Shown here in pieces: positions 43,353 to 52,455 of a stretch of 64,000 nt of DNA. The stretch is from NCBI GenBank assembly GCA_947259215.1, contig CAMYLJ010000011.1, forward strand, positions 176,531 through 240,530, written 5' to 3'. The notes under the pieces were generated by a model that searched no databases, had not been told where the DNA came from, and was given only the letters and a program-made list of their open reading frames with translations. A program made the position numbers and the translations under genes. The number at the start of each line of letters is the position of its first letter. Positions within the stretch are counted from its first letter, which is position 1. Origin of the DNA: an uncultured delta proteobacterium (GTDB taxonomy: Bacteria; Myxococcota_A; UBA9160; JAFDET01).

Positions 43353-44654
43353 TTGGCGGGTCATGCCATTGCGAACGTGCCGTCCGTGGAAGGCGAGCGG
43401 GGCGACACGCCCGGCCGCCTCATCTTCTGGCTGTTGATCGTATTCCTGGTCCTGGAGTTCGCCCGCCCTCAACCGTTCGTCCGACTGAGGCTGCAGTTCC
43501 TGATCTCGCTCCTGCTGCCCCTGATCTGGCTCTTTGCGAAGCAGCGGCCCTGGTCCCCGATCTTGACAGCGCAGGTCGCTTTTCTCGTCTTGAACACCCT
43601 GACGGTGCCGACGGTTCTGAACAACTTCGCGGCCTACATGACGTCGCGAGCGATCTTTGGCAATGTCGCCATAGCCATTGCGATCTCGTGGCTCTTCTCC
43701 TGGCGCCAGAACTTCCGGATAGGCAGCTGGGTCTGGATGACCATCATGGCCTACTGCGCGGTCTTCGCCCTCACTCATGGGGGTCGCGGACCGGGAGGTT
43801 TCCTCGGCGACGAGAACGACATCGCCCTGGGACTGAGCACCGTCGTCCCTTTCGCGTTCTTCGGGTTCGAGCAGTTCCGGGGCAGGGAGCGCTGGATCTC
43901 GGCCGGGTTGCTGGGGCTGTACGTGGTTGCCGTGGTCGCGAGCTTCTCGAGAGGCGGCTTCCTCGGCCTCGTTTCCGCGCTCGGCTACTGCTTCTTCAAA
44001 TCCCGGAACAAGCTCAAGATGATTGCGGTGGGCCTCGTCGTGGCCGCCGCCTCCGCGCCCTTCATCCCCCAGGAGTATGTCGACGAACTCAACACCATTG
44101 GCACGGAATCGAACACTGCCCAGGGACGCTTCTTTCTGTGGGATACCGCGTGGAACATGTGGAAGGCCAACCCGATCCTGGGCGTCGGTGGCGGCAACTT
44201 CAACTTCCACGCGGGCGATTTCCAGCCCACCGACGCGGGGTATCCGCCGGGCTTCTATGCACGGAGCTGGTCGGGTACAACCACCCACTCGCTCTACTAC
44301 CAGATACTGGCGGAGCAGGGGCTCATGGGCATGGCGATCCTCGGCTTCATCGTGTGGGAGCACTTCCGCAGTCTCCGCACCCTGCGCCGCCGAGTGGAAA
44401 GGGACGAGGAGGTTACTCCCGACTTGCGCCGGGATGTCGTCCTCTACTCGGGAGCTCTCACCTCGGCCGTCATCGGGCTCCTGGCCGCCGGGGCGTTCCT
44501 GTCCGCCGCCTACTACCCCTATCTCTTCTATCTGACCGGCATGGGCGTGGGTCTTGTTGCCATGGTCGAGCGGGAGCTGTCCGCGCCGAGCGACTCACAC
44601 GCCGGGGATCCGGACCTCGAAGATCCGCCGTCGCATCCGGCCTCTCAGGTGTGA
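43353..44654 (+). CDS. O-antigen ligase/polymerase-like membrane protein
   Basis: The 433-residue polytopic protein has about ten to twelve hydrophobic segments. The Wzy_C/WaaL-type signature is seen as VASFSRGGFLGLVSALGY and, after a large periplasmic loop (LGVGGGNFNFHAGDF), THSLYYQILAEQGLMGMAIL. Such proteins join or polymerise undecaprenyl-linked glycans in the periplasm. It starts at TTG 7 bases after the SGNH gene, so the two are co-transcribed. A GTG 27 bases further on is another possible start. Confidence 0.85.
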   Translation: MAGHAIANVPSVEGERGDTPGRLIFWLLIVFLVLEFARPQPFVRLRLQFLISLLLPLIWLFAKQRPWSPILTAQVAFLVLNTLTVPTVLNNFAAYMTSRAIFGNVAIAIAISWLFSWRQNFRIGSWVWMTIMAYCAVFALTHGGRGPGGFLGDENDIALGLSTVVPFAFFGFEQFRGRERWISAGLLGLYVVAVVASFSRGGFLGLVSALGYCFFKSRNKLKMIAVGLVVAAASAPFIPQEYVDELNTIGTESNTAQGRFFLWDTAWNMWKANPILGVGGGNFNFHAGDFQPTDAGYPPGFYARSWSGTTTHSLYYQILAEQGLMGMAILGFIVWEHFRSLRTLRRRVERDEEVTPDLRRDVVLYSGALTSAVIGLLAAGAFLSAAYYPYLFYLTGMGVGLVAMVERELSAPSDSHAGDPDLEDPPSHPASQV

Positions 44655-44709
44655 TCGCCGACACTCTCCGGGCCGGGTTTTCGACCGATACGCTTCGGAG
44701 GAGGCCCGT

Positions 44710-45660
44710 ATGCGAATCCACTTCCCGTTGGCGCTCGCGGCTCTCTTCGGTCCCCTCACGGCCGGGGCCGCCGAATCCGGGTGTCCCGGCAGTGTGTCGC
44801 CCGACCCGAACGTCATCTTCTGCGAGAACTACGACACCCCGGACGTCTCGTCCCGCTTCGTGGAGCACAACCAGCAGGGCGGCGCGTTCGTGCAGGCGGC
44901 GGGCGTGGGCATGGCCGGCAGCCCGGGCATGAAGGTGACCTACGGCCCGGGGCAGGTGTCCGCCGGCTGGATGATCCGCTCCTTTGGGCGCGCCCCGCCC
45001 AGCTTCTACCCACCCCAGAGCCACGCCCAGCAGGATTTCCGTGAGATCTACTGGCGCGAGTACGTGCGAACCGAGCCAGGTTGGAGCGGGGCGCCTCACA
45101 AGCTCTCGCGCGTCTACGGAATCGGGGGACCGAACTGGTCGCAGTCCATGATCGCGCACCTGTGGACGGCCGGGGATCAGCCCCACATGGCTCTCGATCC
45201 CGCCAGCGGCATCAGCACCTCCGACCAGCTCGTCACCACCACCTACAACGATTTCGCAAACCTGCGCTGGTTGGGCGGCGCGAATCCCATCGACCCGGGA
45301 TGGTCGGGCAGCAAGTTCGGCTCGACACCGGTCTACGCCCCGCAGAACGCGAATCGCTGGTTCTGCATCGAGGCCCACGCAACGCTGAATGCTCCCGGCC
45401 AGGCCGACGGCGTGTTCGAGTTCTGGATCGACGGTCGGCGCGAAGCGCGTCTCGAGGGCCTGAACTGGGTCGGCTCCTGGCAGGACTTCGGCATCAACGC
45501 GATCTCGCTGGAGAACTACTGGAACGGCGGATCGCCTCAGCAGAACGTCCGCTACCGGGACAACCTGGTGGTTTCCCGGGCGCGAATCGGCTGCCTGGGT
45601 GACAAGCCGCCGCCCGCGCCGAGCCTGCGGCCCTCGGACTGGCAGCCGCCCTCGCCCTAG
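44710..45660 (+). CDS. Secreted jelly-roll (ConA-like) protein, possible polysaccharide lyase
   Basis: The 316-residue protein has a 20-residue signal peptide. Mature parts such as REIYWREYVRTEPGW, NRWFCIEAHATLNAPGQADG and FEFWIDGRREARLEGLNW follow the pattern of concanavalin-A-like jelly-roll polysaccharide lyases (W..E...LN.PG..DG..E.W.DG). Residues that would catalyse cleavage cannot be fixed here. It may trim or bind the glycan made by the cluster. GGAGGAG precedes the ATG, and TACGCT about 16 bases before is a possible -10. The stop codon shares CTAG with the convergent frdD. Confidence 0.65.
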   Translation: MRIHFPLALAALFGPLTAGAAESGCPGSVSPDPNVIFCENYDTPDVSSRFVEHNQQGGAFVQAAGVGMAGSPGMKVTYGPGQVSAGWMIRSFGRAPPSFYPPQSHAQQDFREIYWREYVRTEPGWSGAPHKLSRVYGIGGPNWSQSMIAHLWTAGDQPHMALDPASGISTSDQLVTTTYNDFANLRWLGGANPIDPGWSGSKFGSTPVYAPQNANRWFCIEAHATLNAPGQADGVFEFWIDGRREARLEGLNWVGSWQDFGINAISLENYWNGGSPQQNVRYRDNLVVSRARIGCLGDKPPPAPSLRPSDWQPPSP

Positions 45661-46013
45661 AGCCGCACCACCGCGGCGATCGCCACCACGGAGAACACGG
45701 CAGCGCTGGCGTAGAGTAGCGGCGCCATCACCCCGTCGCGCGCGTAGCCGCCCAGGTCGATCAGCCAGTGGCGCAGGTGGTTGGCGCCGTTCCAGAGCGG
45801 GAGCACGATCAGCGCCAGCAGCAGCAGGCGCCCGATCGGCCCGGCCGCCAGGGCGTGGGCGCGTTCGTAGCCGAGGGCCTCCGCGGGCACCCAGCCGAGC
45901 GGCGCTGCGATCCACACCACGAAGATCCAGGCGGGGAGCAGCAGCGACCCCACCATGAAGCCCGCCCCGAAGAGCGCCCAGATGCCCGGCTCGATGCGTG
46001 CGACGAGCTTCAC
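45657..46013 (-). CDS. frdD: Fumarate reductase membrane subunit FrdD
   Basis: The 118-residue protein has three transmembrane helices. Its plan follows E. coli FrdD: IWALFGAGFMVGSLLLPAWI, then ALGYERAHALAAGPIGRLLL, LIVLPLWNGANHLRHWL. It anchors the FrdAB dimer and takes part in quinone binding. The GTG start overlaps the frdC stop (GTGA). Its TAG lies in the same CTAG as the stop of the convergent secreted protein. Length matches the family (119 in E. coli). Confidence 0.85.
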   Translation of the reverse strand: MKLVARIEPGIWALFGAGFMVGSLLLPAWIFVVWIAAPLGWVPAEALGYERAHALAAGPIGRLLLLALIVLPLWNGANHLRHWLIDLGGYARDGVMAPLLYASAAVFSVVAIAAVVRL

Positions 46014-46453
46014 GGGAAGATCCCCCACAGCACGATCACGGCCAGCGCGGTGGCCCCGACCCACAGCCCGCCCATCATCGGCGGGAAGGCCGCCAGCGGC
46101 GGGCGCCGCAGGGGGCCGATCTTCGGCGGGTTGGCCTTGGCCGAGAGCTTGATCAGGAAGCGCCAGCCTGCCCACGTGAACACCACGAAGGCCAGCACGT
46201 GGTAGGCCAGGTAGACGGGATTGGCGAAGCTCGCCATCACCCGCTCCCAGGCCTCGGCGCCGGTGCCGAGCGCCCACACCATGTGCAGGATCAGGAGCGA
46301 CGCGAGCAGGTAGAAGATCGAGGTGGCGCCGAAGAGCATGTACGAGAGGTAGCGGCCGCCGGTCGGGAACTGGTCGGGCATCGCCGCCGGCGCCGTGCGG
46401 GTCGACCCGGGCGTGGACGGCTGCATCGCTTCGGGATTGGCCATTCGCGCCAC
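46010..46453 (-). CDS. frdC: Fumarate reductase membrane subunit FrdC
   Basis: This is a 147-residue protein. After a soluble N-terminal segment of about 35 residues (rich in Pro/Ala/Thr) there are three helices: SIFYLLASLLILHMVWALG, YLAYHVLAFVVFTWAGW and a third before WGIFP. NPV(Y) in SFANPVYLAYH is conserved with E. coli FrdC. It binds quinone with FrdD. The GTG start (46453) is 7 bases after GGAGGAG; the next ATG (46444) is too far from it. Confidence 0.85.
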   Translation of the reverse strand: MARMANPEAMQPSTPGSTRTAPAAMPDQFPTGGRYLSYMLFGATSIFYLLASLLILHMVWALGTGAEAWERVMASFANPVYLAYHVLAFVVFTWAGWRFLIKLSAKANPPKIGPLRRPPLAAFPPMMGGLWVGATALAVIVLWGIFP

Positions 46454-46455
46454 GG

Positions 46456-47208
46456 CTACTCTCCTCCCCCGCGCGGCAGCACCAGGCCCTTGGCCCAGTC
46501 GACCAGCGACAGCGCCTTGCCCTGCTGCACCGCCGCGGCGGGATCGACGTTCTTGGGGCAGACCTCGCTGCACTCGTTGGCGTACGAGCACGAGAAGACG
46601 CCGCCCTCCTCGAGGAAGACCTGGTTGCGCTCGGCGGAGCCCTCGTCGCGGGTGTCCAGGTTGTAGCGGTGGCCCAGCGCGATGGCCGCGGGACCCAGGA
46701 AGTGGGGCTCGTTGCCCACCACCGGGCACGCCGAGTAGCAGAGCATGCAGTTGATGCACATGCTGAACTGCTTGAAGTCGGCCAGCTCCTGGGGCGACTG
46801 GCGGAAGGTGCCCTCCTCGACCGCGCGTTCCTTGGCCCGGATGATCCAGGGCTTCACCTTCTTGAAGCGCTCCATGAATCCCTCGAGCTCCACCACCAGG
46901 TCGCGGATGATCGGGAAGTTCGCGAGCGGCTCCACCTCGACGACGTCGCCGTAGTCCGAGAGCGCAACCTTGCAGGTGAGCTTCGGCTCGCCGTCCACCA
47001 TCATCCCGCAGCTGCCGCAGACGGCCATGCGGCAGGACCAGCGGTGGGAGAGCGTCGGGTCGACCTCGTCCTTGATGTAGTTGAGCGCGTCGAGAACCTT
47101 CCAGTCCGACTGGACCGGGATCTCGTAGCTCTGGGTCTTGGGCACCTCGTCGACGTCCGGGTCGAAGCGGGTGACCACGAAGGTCTTCTTGGCGGAGGTG
47201 GGGCTCAT
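46456..47208 (-). CDS. frdB: Fumarate reductase/succinate dehydrogenase iron-sulfur subunit FrdB
   Basis: The 250-residue iron-sulfur subunit has [2Fe-2S] ligands C59, C64, C67 and C79 (SCRMAVCGSCGMM...LTC). The C-terminal cysteine groups CINCMLCYSACP and ECSEVCPKNV, with a Cys in VFSCSYA, bind the [4Fe-4S] and [3Fe-4S] clusters. It passes electrons between the flavin of FrdA and quinone. The ATG overlaps the frdA stop (ATGA). Confidence 0.95.
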   Translation of the reverse strand: MSPTSAKKTFVVTRFDPDVDEVPKTQSYEIPVQSDWKVLDALNYIKDEVDPTLSHRWSCRMAVCGSCGMMVDGEPKLTCKVALSDYGDVVEVEPLANFPIIRDLVVELEGFMERFKKVKPWIIRAKERAVEEGTFRQSPQELADFKQFSMCINCMLCYSACPVVGNEPHFLGPAAIALGHRYNLDTRDEGSAERNQVFLEEGGVFSCSYANECSEVCPKNVDPAAAVQQGKALSLVDWAKGLVLPRGGGE

Positions 47209-48923
47209 CAGTACTTGCGCTCCTCGGGCTCCCAGTGGCCGAGCGTCACTTCCTTCTTCTCGATCCGGGGGCCCGCCGGGTCGAAGGTGCACAGCGTGTG
47301 GTGCAGCCAGTTCTGGTCGTCGCGAGTCGTCGCGTCGCTGCGGGTGTGTGCGCCTCGGGACTCCTTGCGCTGAGCCGCCGAGACCGCCACGGATTCGGCC
47401 ACGTCGAGCATGTTCCCGAGCTCGAGCGCGGCGATGAGCTCGGTGTTGAAGACCTTGCTGGAGTCCTTCAGCACCAGATCGGCGAAGCGGCCCTTGAGCT
47501 GGGCCAGGTTGCGGCAGGCGGTGTCCATGGAGGTCTGCTCGCGATAGACGCCGCAGCCGTCCTCCATGGCGTCCTGCATCTCGCGCCGCACCTGGGAGAT
47601 GGTCTCGCCGCCCTTGCTCTTGCCGCGCAGGGTGTCGAGCCGGGCCGCCTCTTCCTCGGCCAGCTGCCGCATGCGCGCCTCGTTGCCGGCGCTGCTCCCG
47701 CGCGCGAAGGTCACGGCGCAGCGCCCGGAGCGGGCGCCGAAGACCAGGCACTCGGTCAGCGAGTTCGAGCCCAGGCGGTTGGCGCCGTTCATCGACACGC
47801 AGGCCACCTCGCCGGCCGCGTACAGACCGGGCAGCACGGTGGCGCCGTCGATGTCCGTGTCCACGCCGCCCATCATGTAGTGCACCACCGGACGGATCGG
47901 GATCGGCTGGGTCACCGGATCGACGCCCACGTAGGTGCGCGCCAGCTCCAGCACGAAGGGCAGCCGCTCCTTGAGCTTCGCCTCGCCGAGGTGGGTCAGG
48001 TCCAGGTGCACGAACTCGCCGTAGGGCCCCTTGATGCCGCGCCCCGCCCGGAACTCCTGGATGATCGCGCGGGAGATCATGTCGCGCGGACCGAGCTCGG
48101 CCTTGGTGCCGACGCCGTAGTCGTAGTCGACCAGGAAGCGCTCGCCCTCGCTGTTCTTCAGGTGGCCGCCCTCGCCGCGGGTGGCCTCGGTGATCAGGAT
48201 TCCGGTGCCCGGCAGGCCGGTGGGGTGGTACTGAACGAACTCCTGGTCCTTGAGGGGCACGCCCGCGCGGTAGGCCAGCGACATGCCGTCGCCGGTCTTG
48301 ATGTTGCCGTTGGTGGTGAACGGGAAGCACTTGCCCGCGCCCCCGGTGGCGAGGATGACGGCGCGCCCCAGGATGGCGCGCACGCTTCCCTCGCGGATAT
48401 CGAGCGCCACCACCCCGCGCACGACGCCGTCGTCGACCAGCAGCTTCGTGACGAACTGCTCGTCGTAGCGGACGATGCGCTCGAAGCGCATGGAGTGCTG
48501 GAAGAGCGAGTGCAGCATGTGGAAGCCGACCTTGTCGGCGGCGAACCAGGTGCGCTTGGTCGTCATGCCGCCGAAGGCCCGCGTCGCTACCGTGCCGTCC
48601 TCGTTGCGGCTCCAGGGGCAGCCCCAGTGCTCGAGCAACGTCAGCTCCTTGGGAGCCTCCTCGACGAAGTACTCGATCACGTGCTGGTCGCCGAGGAAGT
48701 CCGAGCCCTTGACGGTGTCGTAGCCGTGCATCTCGAGGCTGTCGTCCTCGCGTGCCACGGCGGCGGCGCCGCCCTCGGCGGAGACCGTGTGGCTCCGCAT
48801 GGGGTAGACCTTCGAGACCATCGCGACGCTGATGGTCGGGTCCGCCTCGACGGCCGCGATCGCGGCCCGGATGCCCGCCGCCCCGCCGCCGACGACGATG
48901 ACGTCGTGCTCGATGACTTCCAC
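47208..48923 (-). CDS. frdA: Fumarate reductase/succinate dehydrogenase flavoprotein FrdA
   Basis: The 571-residue flavoprotein has the dinucleotide fold VGGGAAGIRAA (11-21) and covalent-FAD histidine H45 in PMRSHTVSAEGG. The substrate region has QYHPTGLPGTGILITEATRG and the later active site RPVVHYMMGGVDTD. GEVACVSMNGANRLGSNSL is the C-terminal FAD contact. With FrdBCD it interconverts succinate and fumarate with quinone. No other sdh gene is here, so it may serve as the aerobic dehydrogenase. The start is GTG. Confidence 0.95.
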   Translation of the reverse strand: MEVIEHDVIVVGGGAAGIRAAIAAVEADPTISVAMVSKVYPMRSHTVSAEGGAAAVAREDDSLEMHGYDTVKGSDFLGDQHVIEYFVEEAPKELTLLEHWGCPWSRNEDGTVATRAFGGMTTKRTWFAADKVGFHMLHSLFQHSMRFERIVRYDEQFVTKLLVDDGVVRGVVALDIREGSVRAILGRAVILATGGAGKCFPFTTNGNIKTGDGMSLAYRAGVPLKDQEFVQYHPTGLPGTGILITEATRGEGGHLKNSEGERFLVDYDYGVGTKAELGPRDMISRAIIQEFRAGRGIKGPYGEFVHLDLTHLGEAKLKERLPFVLELARTYVGVDPVTQPIPIRPVVHYMMGGVDTDIDGATVLPGLYAAGEVACVSMNGANRLGSNSLTECLVFGARSGRCAVTFARGSSAGNEARMRQLAEEEAARLDTLRGKSKGGETISQVRREMQDAMEDGCGVYREQTSMDTACRNLAQLKGRFADLVLKDSSKVFNTELIAALELGNMLDVAESVAVSAAQRKESRGAHTRSDATTRDDQNWLHHTLCTFDPAGPRIEKKEVTLGHWEPEERKY

Positions 48924-49046
48924 GGCTTGTCTCCCGCCCGGCGGATTGCGATCTGGGAACGCCCGGGCTGAAAAATACTTAGCAGATCAGCGTATTGCGG
49001 AAAGGGTAGACTCGGCCCGGAGCCGCCAAACGGGAGGAGTTCCGGC
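48924..49046. promoter_or_regulatory. Divergent promoter region, frd operon and SDR
   Basis: This is one of the few AT-rich stretches in the window (AAAAATACTTAGC near 48971). TAGACT near 49006 is a -10 candidate for the SDR, whose GTG has a GGGAGGAG ribosome binding site. On the minus strand, TAAGTAT serves frdA. Confidence 0.4.
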
Positions 49047-49803
49047 GTGATTCGAGAGCGCTTCGGACTGGAGGGCAAGACCGCGCTCGTGACGGGCGCG
49101 TCGCGCGGCATCGGCCGCGCCATCGCGATCGGCCTGGCGGAGCACGGTGCCGACGTCGTTCTGGTTTCACGCCAGCGCGAGGGCCTCGAGGCCGTGGCCG
49201 AGGAGGTCGCCGGCCTCGGCCGACGGGCGGAGGTGATTCCCGCCCACACCGGCCGGGAGGAGGAGATCGACGCCCTCGCCAGGGAGGTGGCCGCGCGCGG
49301 CCTCGCGGTAGACGTCCTGGTGAACAACGCGGCCACGAACCCGGTGATGTCGGGACTCGTGGACCTCGACCCGGCGGCCTGGCGCAAGATCCTCGACACC
49401 AACCTGACGGGCCCGTTCCTGATGTGCCGGGCCTTCGCGCCGGGCATGCTCGAGCGCGGCGCGGGCAGCATCGTGAACGTCGCCTCCAACGGCGGTCTCT
49501 CGCCGCCGGCGGGGATCGCGGCCTACGGCATCTCCAAGGCGGGGCTGATCCACCTGACCCGCTGCCTGGCGAGCGAGCTCGGCCCCCGGGGCGTGCGCAG
49601 CAACGCCATCGCGCCGGGACTGGTGGAGACGCGCTTCGCCTCGGCGCTCTTCGAAGGCCCCGGCTACGAGGCCTACGTGCAGCGCAACCCGCTGCGACGC
49701 CACGCCCAGCCCGAGGAGCGGCAGCGTCGTCTTCCTGGCGAGCGACGCCGGCAGCTACGCAAACGGCGAGATCATCGTCCTGGACGGCGGCGGCACCCTC
49801 TAG
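49047..49803 (+). pseudogene. SDR oxidoreductase with a frameshift near its 3' end
   Basis: The reading frame encodes a classical SDR: TGASRGIG (near 15), LVNNAATNPV, NVASNGGLSPPAGIAAYGISK (split here at the catalytic YGISK) and NAIAPGLVETRF. It is intact until GAGGAG (49713-49718). The rest of the protein, GSVVFLASDAGSYANGEIIV then LDGGGTL and TAG, continues in another frame from 49720. Relatives read PEE(I/V)AG.VVFLASD, so about five bases are missing. The C-terminal cofactor and tetramer region would be lost if the deletion is real. It is divergent from frd. Its stop shares CTAG with the next convergent gene. Confidence 0.8.
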
Positions 49804-52268
49804 GGCGACGGCAGCGGATCGCAGGGCAGCGGGTCGCCGTCGGGCATCTCGGTGGCGAAGACGTCGCCCTGGGGTCCCGTCTCCAACACCGTGTTGTCCG
49901 CGTCGCAGATCCCGTCGCAGAAGTTCTCCACCTGGCCACCCGGCCGCAGGAAGGCGGACAGCTGGCGCAGCGACGCCGGGATGAACTGGCGCCGCGCGTG
50001 GGGATCGCAGCGGTTGCGATCCGACGGCGCGTTGGCGAGGGGCGGAATGATGCCCGCCGCCTGCTGGGCCGGATCGTTCGGGTCGAGCCCGCCGGTCTCG
50101 GTCACCACGAAGGCGGACTCCAGCGGCCCCGGCGCGTCGGGAATCTGCGGCAGGCCCGAGAGGAAGGAGCCCTCGAGCATCGGGATCCCGAGGGTGCGCG
50201 CCGTGATCTCCGTGCACTGGTTCGACACCTGCTGGTCGAGCCAGGCCGCGGTGAGCATCATCTGCTTGGCGTTCGTTCCGGGCAGCGGGTTGCGGGTGAT
50301 GTGGCCCGCGTAGCCGACGCTCTCGCCCGTGGTCCAGAGCTCCGCCACCAGGCCGAGCCCCAGGATCTGCGTCAGCGGGTTGGTGCCGATCGTGAGGTCC
50401 AGCAGCAGCTGGAACTCGATGAACGGCGTCGCGCGCTGGAGCAGGCAGTTGAAGTTGAAGGACGGCACGTCGGCGTTCACGTGGGACACGTCCGGGGAGA
50501 GGGCCGCGAACATGAGGCCCATGACGCCGCCCAGGCTGGCGCCGAAGTAGAACATCTCCTCCTCGGGCCGGAAGACACCGTGGCCCGCCGGCGCGACGAA
50601 CTCCGGGTGCGCGTTGAAGAGGCCTAGCTTCATCATGCGCGCGAGCACGAGCTGGTTGAGCTGGCCCTGGCGCAGCCGGTCGGGCAGCGCGGGGAAGGTC
50701 TCCAGGTTGCTCGCCAGGTTGATGATGAACGATCCCAGCAGGTTGCCGTCCGGATCGGTCTGGACCGCGATGTCCTGGTTCGAGAGGCCGCGCCAGCTGG
50801 TGCCGCCGGTGATGTAGTCGTACTCCCCGTTCGGACTGACGCCGAAGAGGTCGTCCGCCGCCGCGATGCCCTCGCTCACTCCGATCGCGAAGTCGGGCCC
50901 GTCCCCGAACAGGCCGTGACCGAGCACGGTGGCGTAGATCCTGCGCTCCTCGGGAGGCTCGAGGGCGAGACAGGAGATCGATATCCCGTAGGGCGGATGG
51001 GTGACGCCTTCGGCGACGGGCGTGACCCCGTCGGGGCCGGTGCGCAAGGTGCCGGGCTCGAGAATGTCCGTCTCCGGATCGCTCGTCAGGAAGAGCGGCA
51101 CCGGGTAGGTCCCGCGGACCTCCTTCCAGATCTTCTGCCCGGGCTGGCTGCAGTCGAACACCTCCACCGAGTCCACCGTGAAGGTGGGCTGGCTCTCCTC
51201 GACCAGCCAGGCGAAGGACTGGTCGCGCATGGAGAGCATCTGGCCGGTCAGGTTCTCGTCGCTGGCGGTGTGGAAGTCGAAGGCCAGGACCAGCTCTTCG
51301 CGGGCGACGCCGAGCTCGGCCAGGCGCCCGAAGATCTCCTCCAGGCGCGGGCGCTCCTCCTCGACGGCGGGGATGTCGCTCGGCCGCTCGTCCCGGAGCG
51401 CGGCGAAGACCGCCTCCGCCTCCACGGGCAGCCCGGCGTCGTCCACCAGCTTGCGCGTGGCCACGATGTAGCGGCGCCCGGGCTCGAGGACGCGGCCCGG
51501 CCGCAGGATCAGCGCGCGCTTGTCGGGCTTGCCCGCGCCGCGGACGTCGTTCTCGAGCCAGTGGTAGAGCCGCTCGCCGGTCTCCCAGTCGATCAGCAGG
51601 CTCGGGCTGTCCGGCGCGACGGAGATCAGGTCCGTCGAGCGCTGGAGGGACTCCTGGAGCCGCGAGGCGCCCGAGGCGGCCAGGTCCACGCCCGCCGGGA
51701 AGTGCATCAGCACCTGGGCGCCGATCGTGAAGCCGTCCCGCTCGCGGAAGATGGCGGCCGGGATGTCCTGGCCGTTCTGCTGGGGGATTCCGATCTGCGG
51801 AACCTCGAGCCGACGGCCGCTCGGCGTGGTCGGGTCGAGCGCGAGGAAGCGGCTGGACGGATACGGCAGCAGGCAGGTCACGCCGTTCAAGAGCTCGCAC
51901 CGGTCGGGGTCGAAGTCCGGGCGCACCAGGTCGACGGTCTCGAAGTGACTGTGCTGGGAGGCGCCGCCGCCCCTCACCTCGAGCTCGTGCTTCCCCTCGG
52001 CCACGCCGGCCAGCACGCCGTAGACGACGCCGGGTGCGACCGTGAGCTGGCCGGTCACGTCGTTGCCGTCGAGCAGCACCTGGAGGCTGGCCGGGTCGAT
52101 CTCGTGCGTCTCGATCTCGACGCCGACGTCGCCCACCGACGTGAGAAGACCCGGGGCGGGCGCGTGCACCGTGAAGAGCGATACGCCGCACTCGGGCGCC
52201 AGGCCACCGGCCAGCATCAGGACCGCAAGCCAGACCGTCCCTCGGCGTCGGAATCGGGCGCCCACCAT
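49800..52268 (-). CDS. Large secreted protein with alpha/beta-hydrolase-like elbow
   Basis: The 822-residue protein has a signal peptide (about 1-25). The central part has FYFGASLGGVMGLMFAALSP, a nucleophile-elbow-like G-x-S-x-G, with VLGHGLFGDGPDF and ITGGTSWRGLSNQ before it. An N-terminal beta-rich part (about 30-120) looks like a sandwich domain. The C-terminal 70 residues contain four cysteines (CDPHARRQF..., FCDGICDADN). No characterised family is named with confidence; a secreted esterase or lipase is plausible. ATG chosen 9 bases after GGGAGG; one six bases upstream is too close to it. Confidence 0.6.
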   Translation of the reverse strand: MVGARFRRRGTVWLAVLMLAGGLAPECGVSLFTVHAPAPGLLTSVGDVGVEIETHEIDPASLQVLLDGNDVTGQLTVAPGVVYGVLAGVAEGKHELEVRGGGASQHSHFETVDLVRPDFDPDRCELLNGVTCLLPYPSSRFLALDPTTPSGRRLEVPQIGIPQQNGQDIPAAIFRERDGFTIGAQVLMHFPAGVDLAASGASRLQESLQRSTDLISVAPDSPSLLIDWETGERLYHWLENDVRGAGKPDKRALILRPGRVLEPGRRYIVATRKLVDDAGLPVEAEAVFAALRDERPSDIPAVEEERPRLEEIFGRLAELGVAREELVLAFDFHTASDENLTGQMLSMRDQSFAWLVEESQPTFTVDSVEVFDCSQPGQKIWKEVRGTYPVPLFLTSDPETDILEPGTLRTGPDGVTPVAEGVTHPPYGISISCLALEPPEERRIYATVLGHGLFGDGPDFAIGVSEGIAAADDLFGVSPNGEYDYITGGTSWRGLSNQDIAVQTDPDGNLLGSFIINLASNLETFPALPDRLRQGQLNQLVLARMMKLGLFNAHPEFVAPAGHGVFRPEEEMFYFGASLGGVMGLMFAALSPDVSHVNADVPSFNFNCLLQRATPFIEFQLLLDLTIGTNPLTQILGLGLVAELWTTGESVGYAGHITRNPLPGTNAKQMMLTAAWLDQQVSNQCTEITARTLGIPMLEGSFLSGLPQIPDAPGPLESAFVVTETGGLDPNDPAQQAAGIIPPLANAPSDRNRCDPHARRQFIPASLRQLSAFLRPGGQVENFCDGICDADNTVLETGPQGDVFATEMPDGDPLPCDPLPSP

Positions 52269-52455
52269 CGGCATCGACCTCCCAGCTCGAAGCTCCGCCA
52301 CAGCAACCACGCGGTCGAACGTCCACAGCCTCGGCGGGGGTCCGACGCGACGCGATTCTACCACGCGTTCAGGGACTTTCACCGAGCAGAACCAGCGACT
52401 TACCCGGGGCCCACCACCACTCGCAAGATCCCGGGCAAGCCCCCGGAACGCCGAT

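Noticed and set aside
52190-52268. Lipobox at the start of the 822-residue protein
   Set aside because: The residues before the Cys read LAPEC, which does not fit the usual L-A/S-G/A-C lipobox, so a plain signal peptide is more likely.
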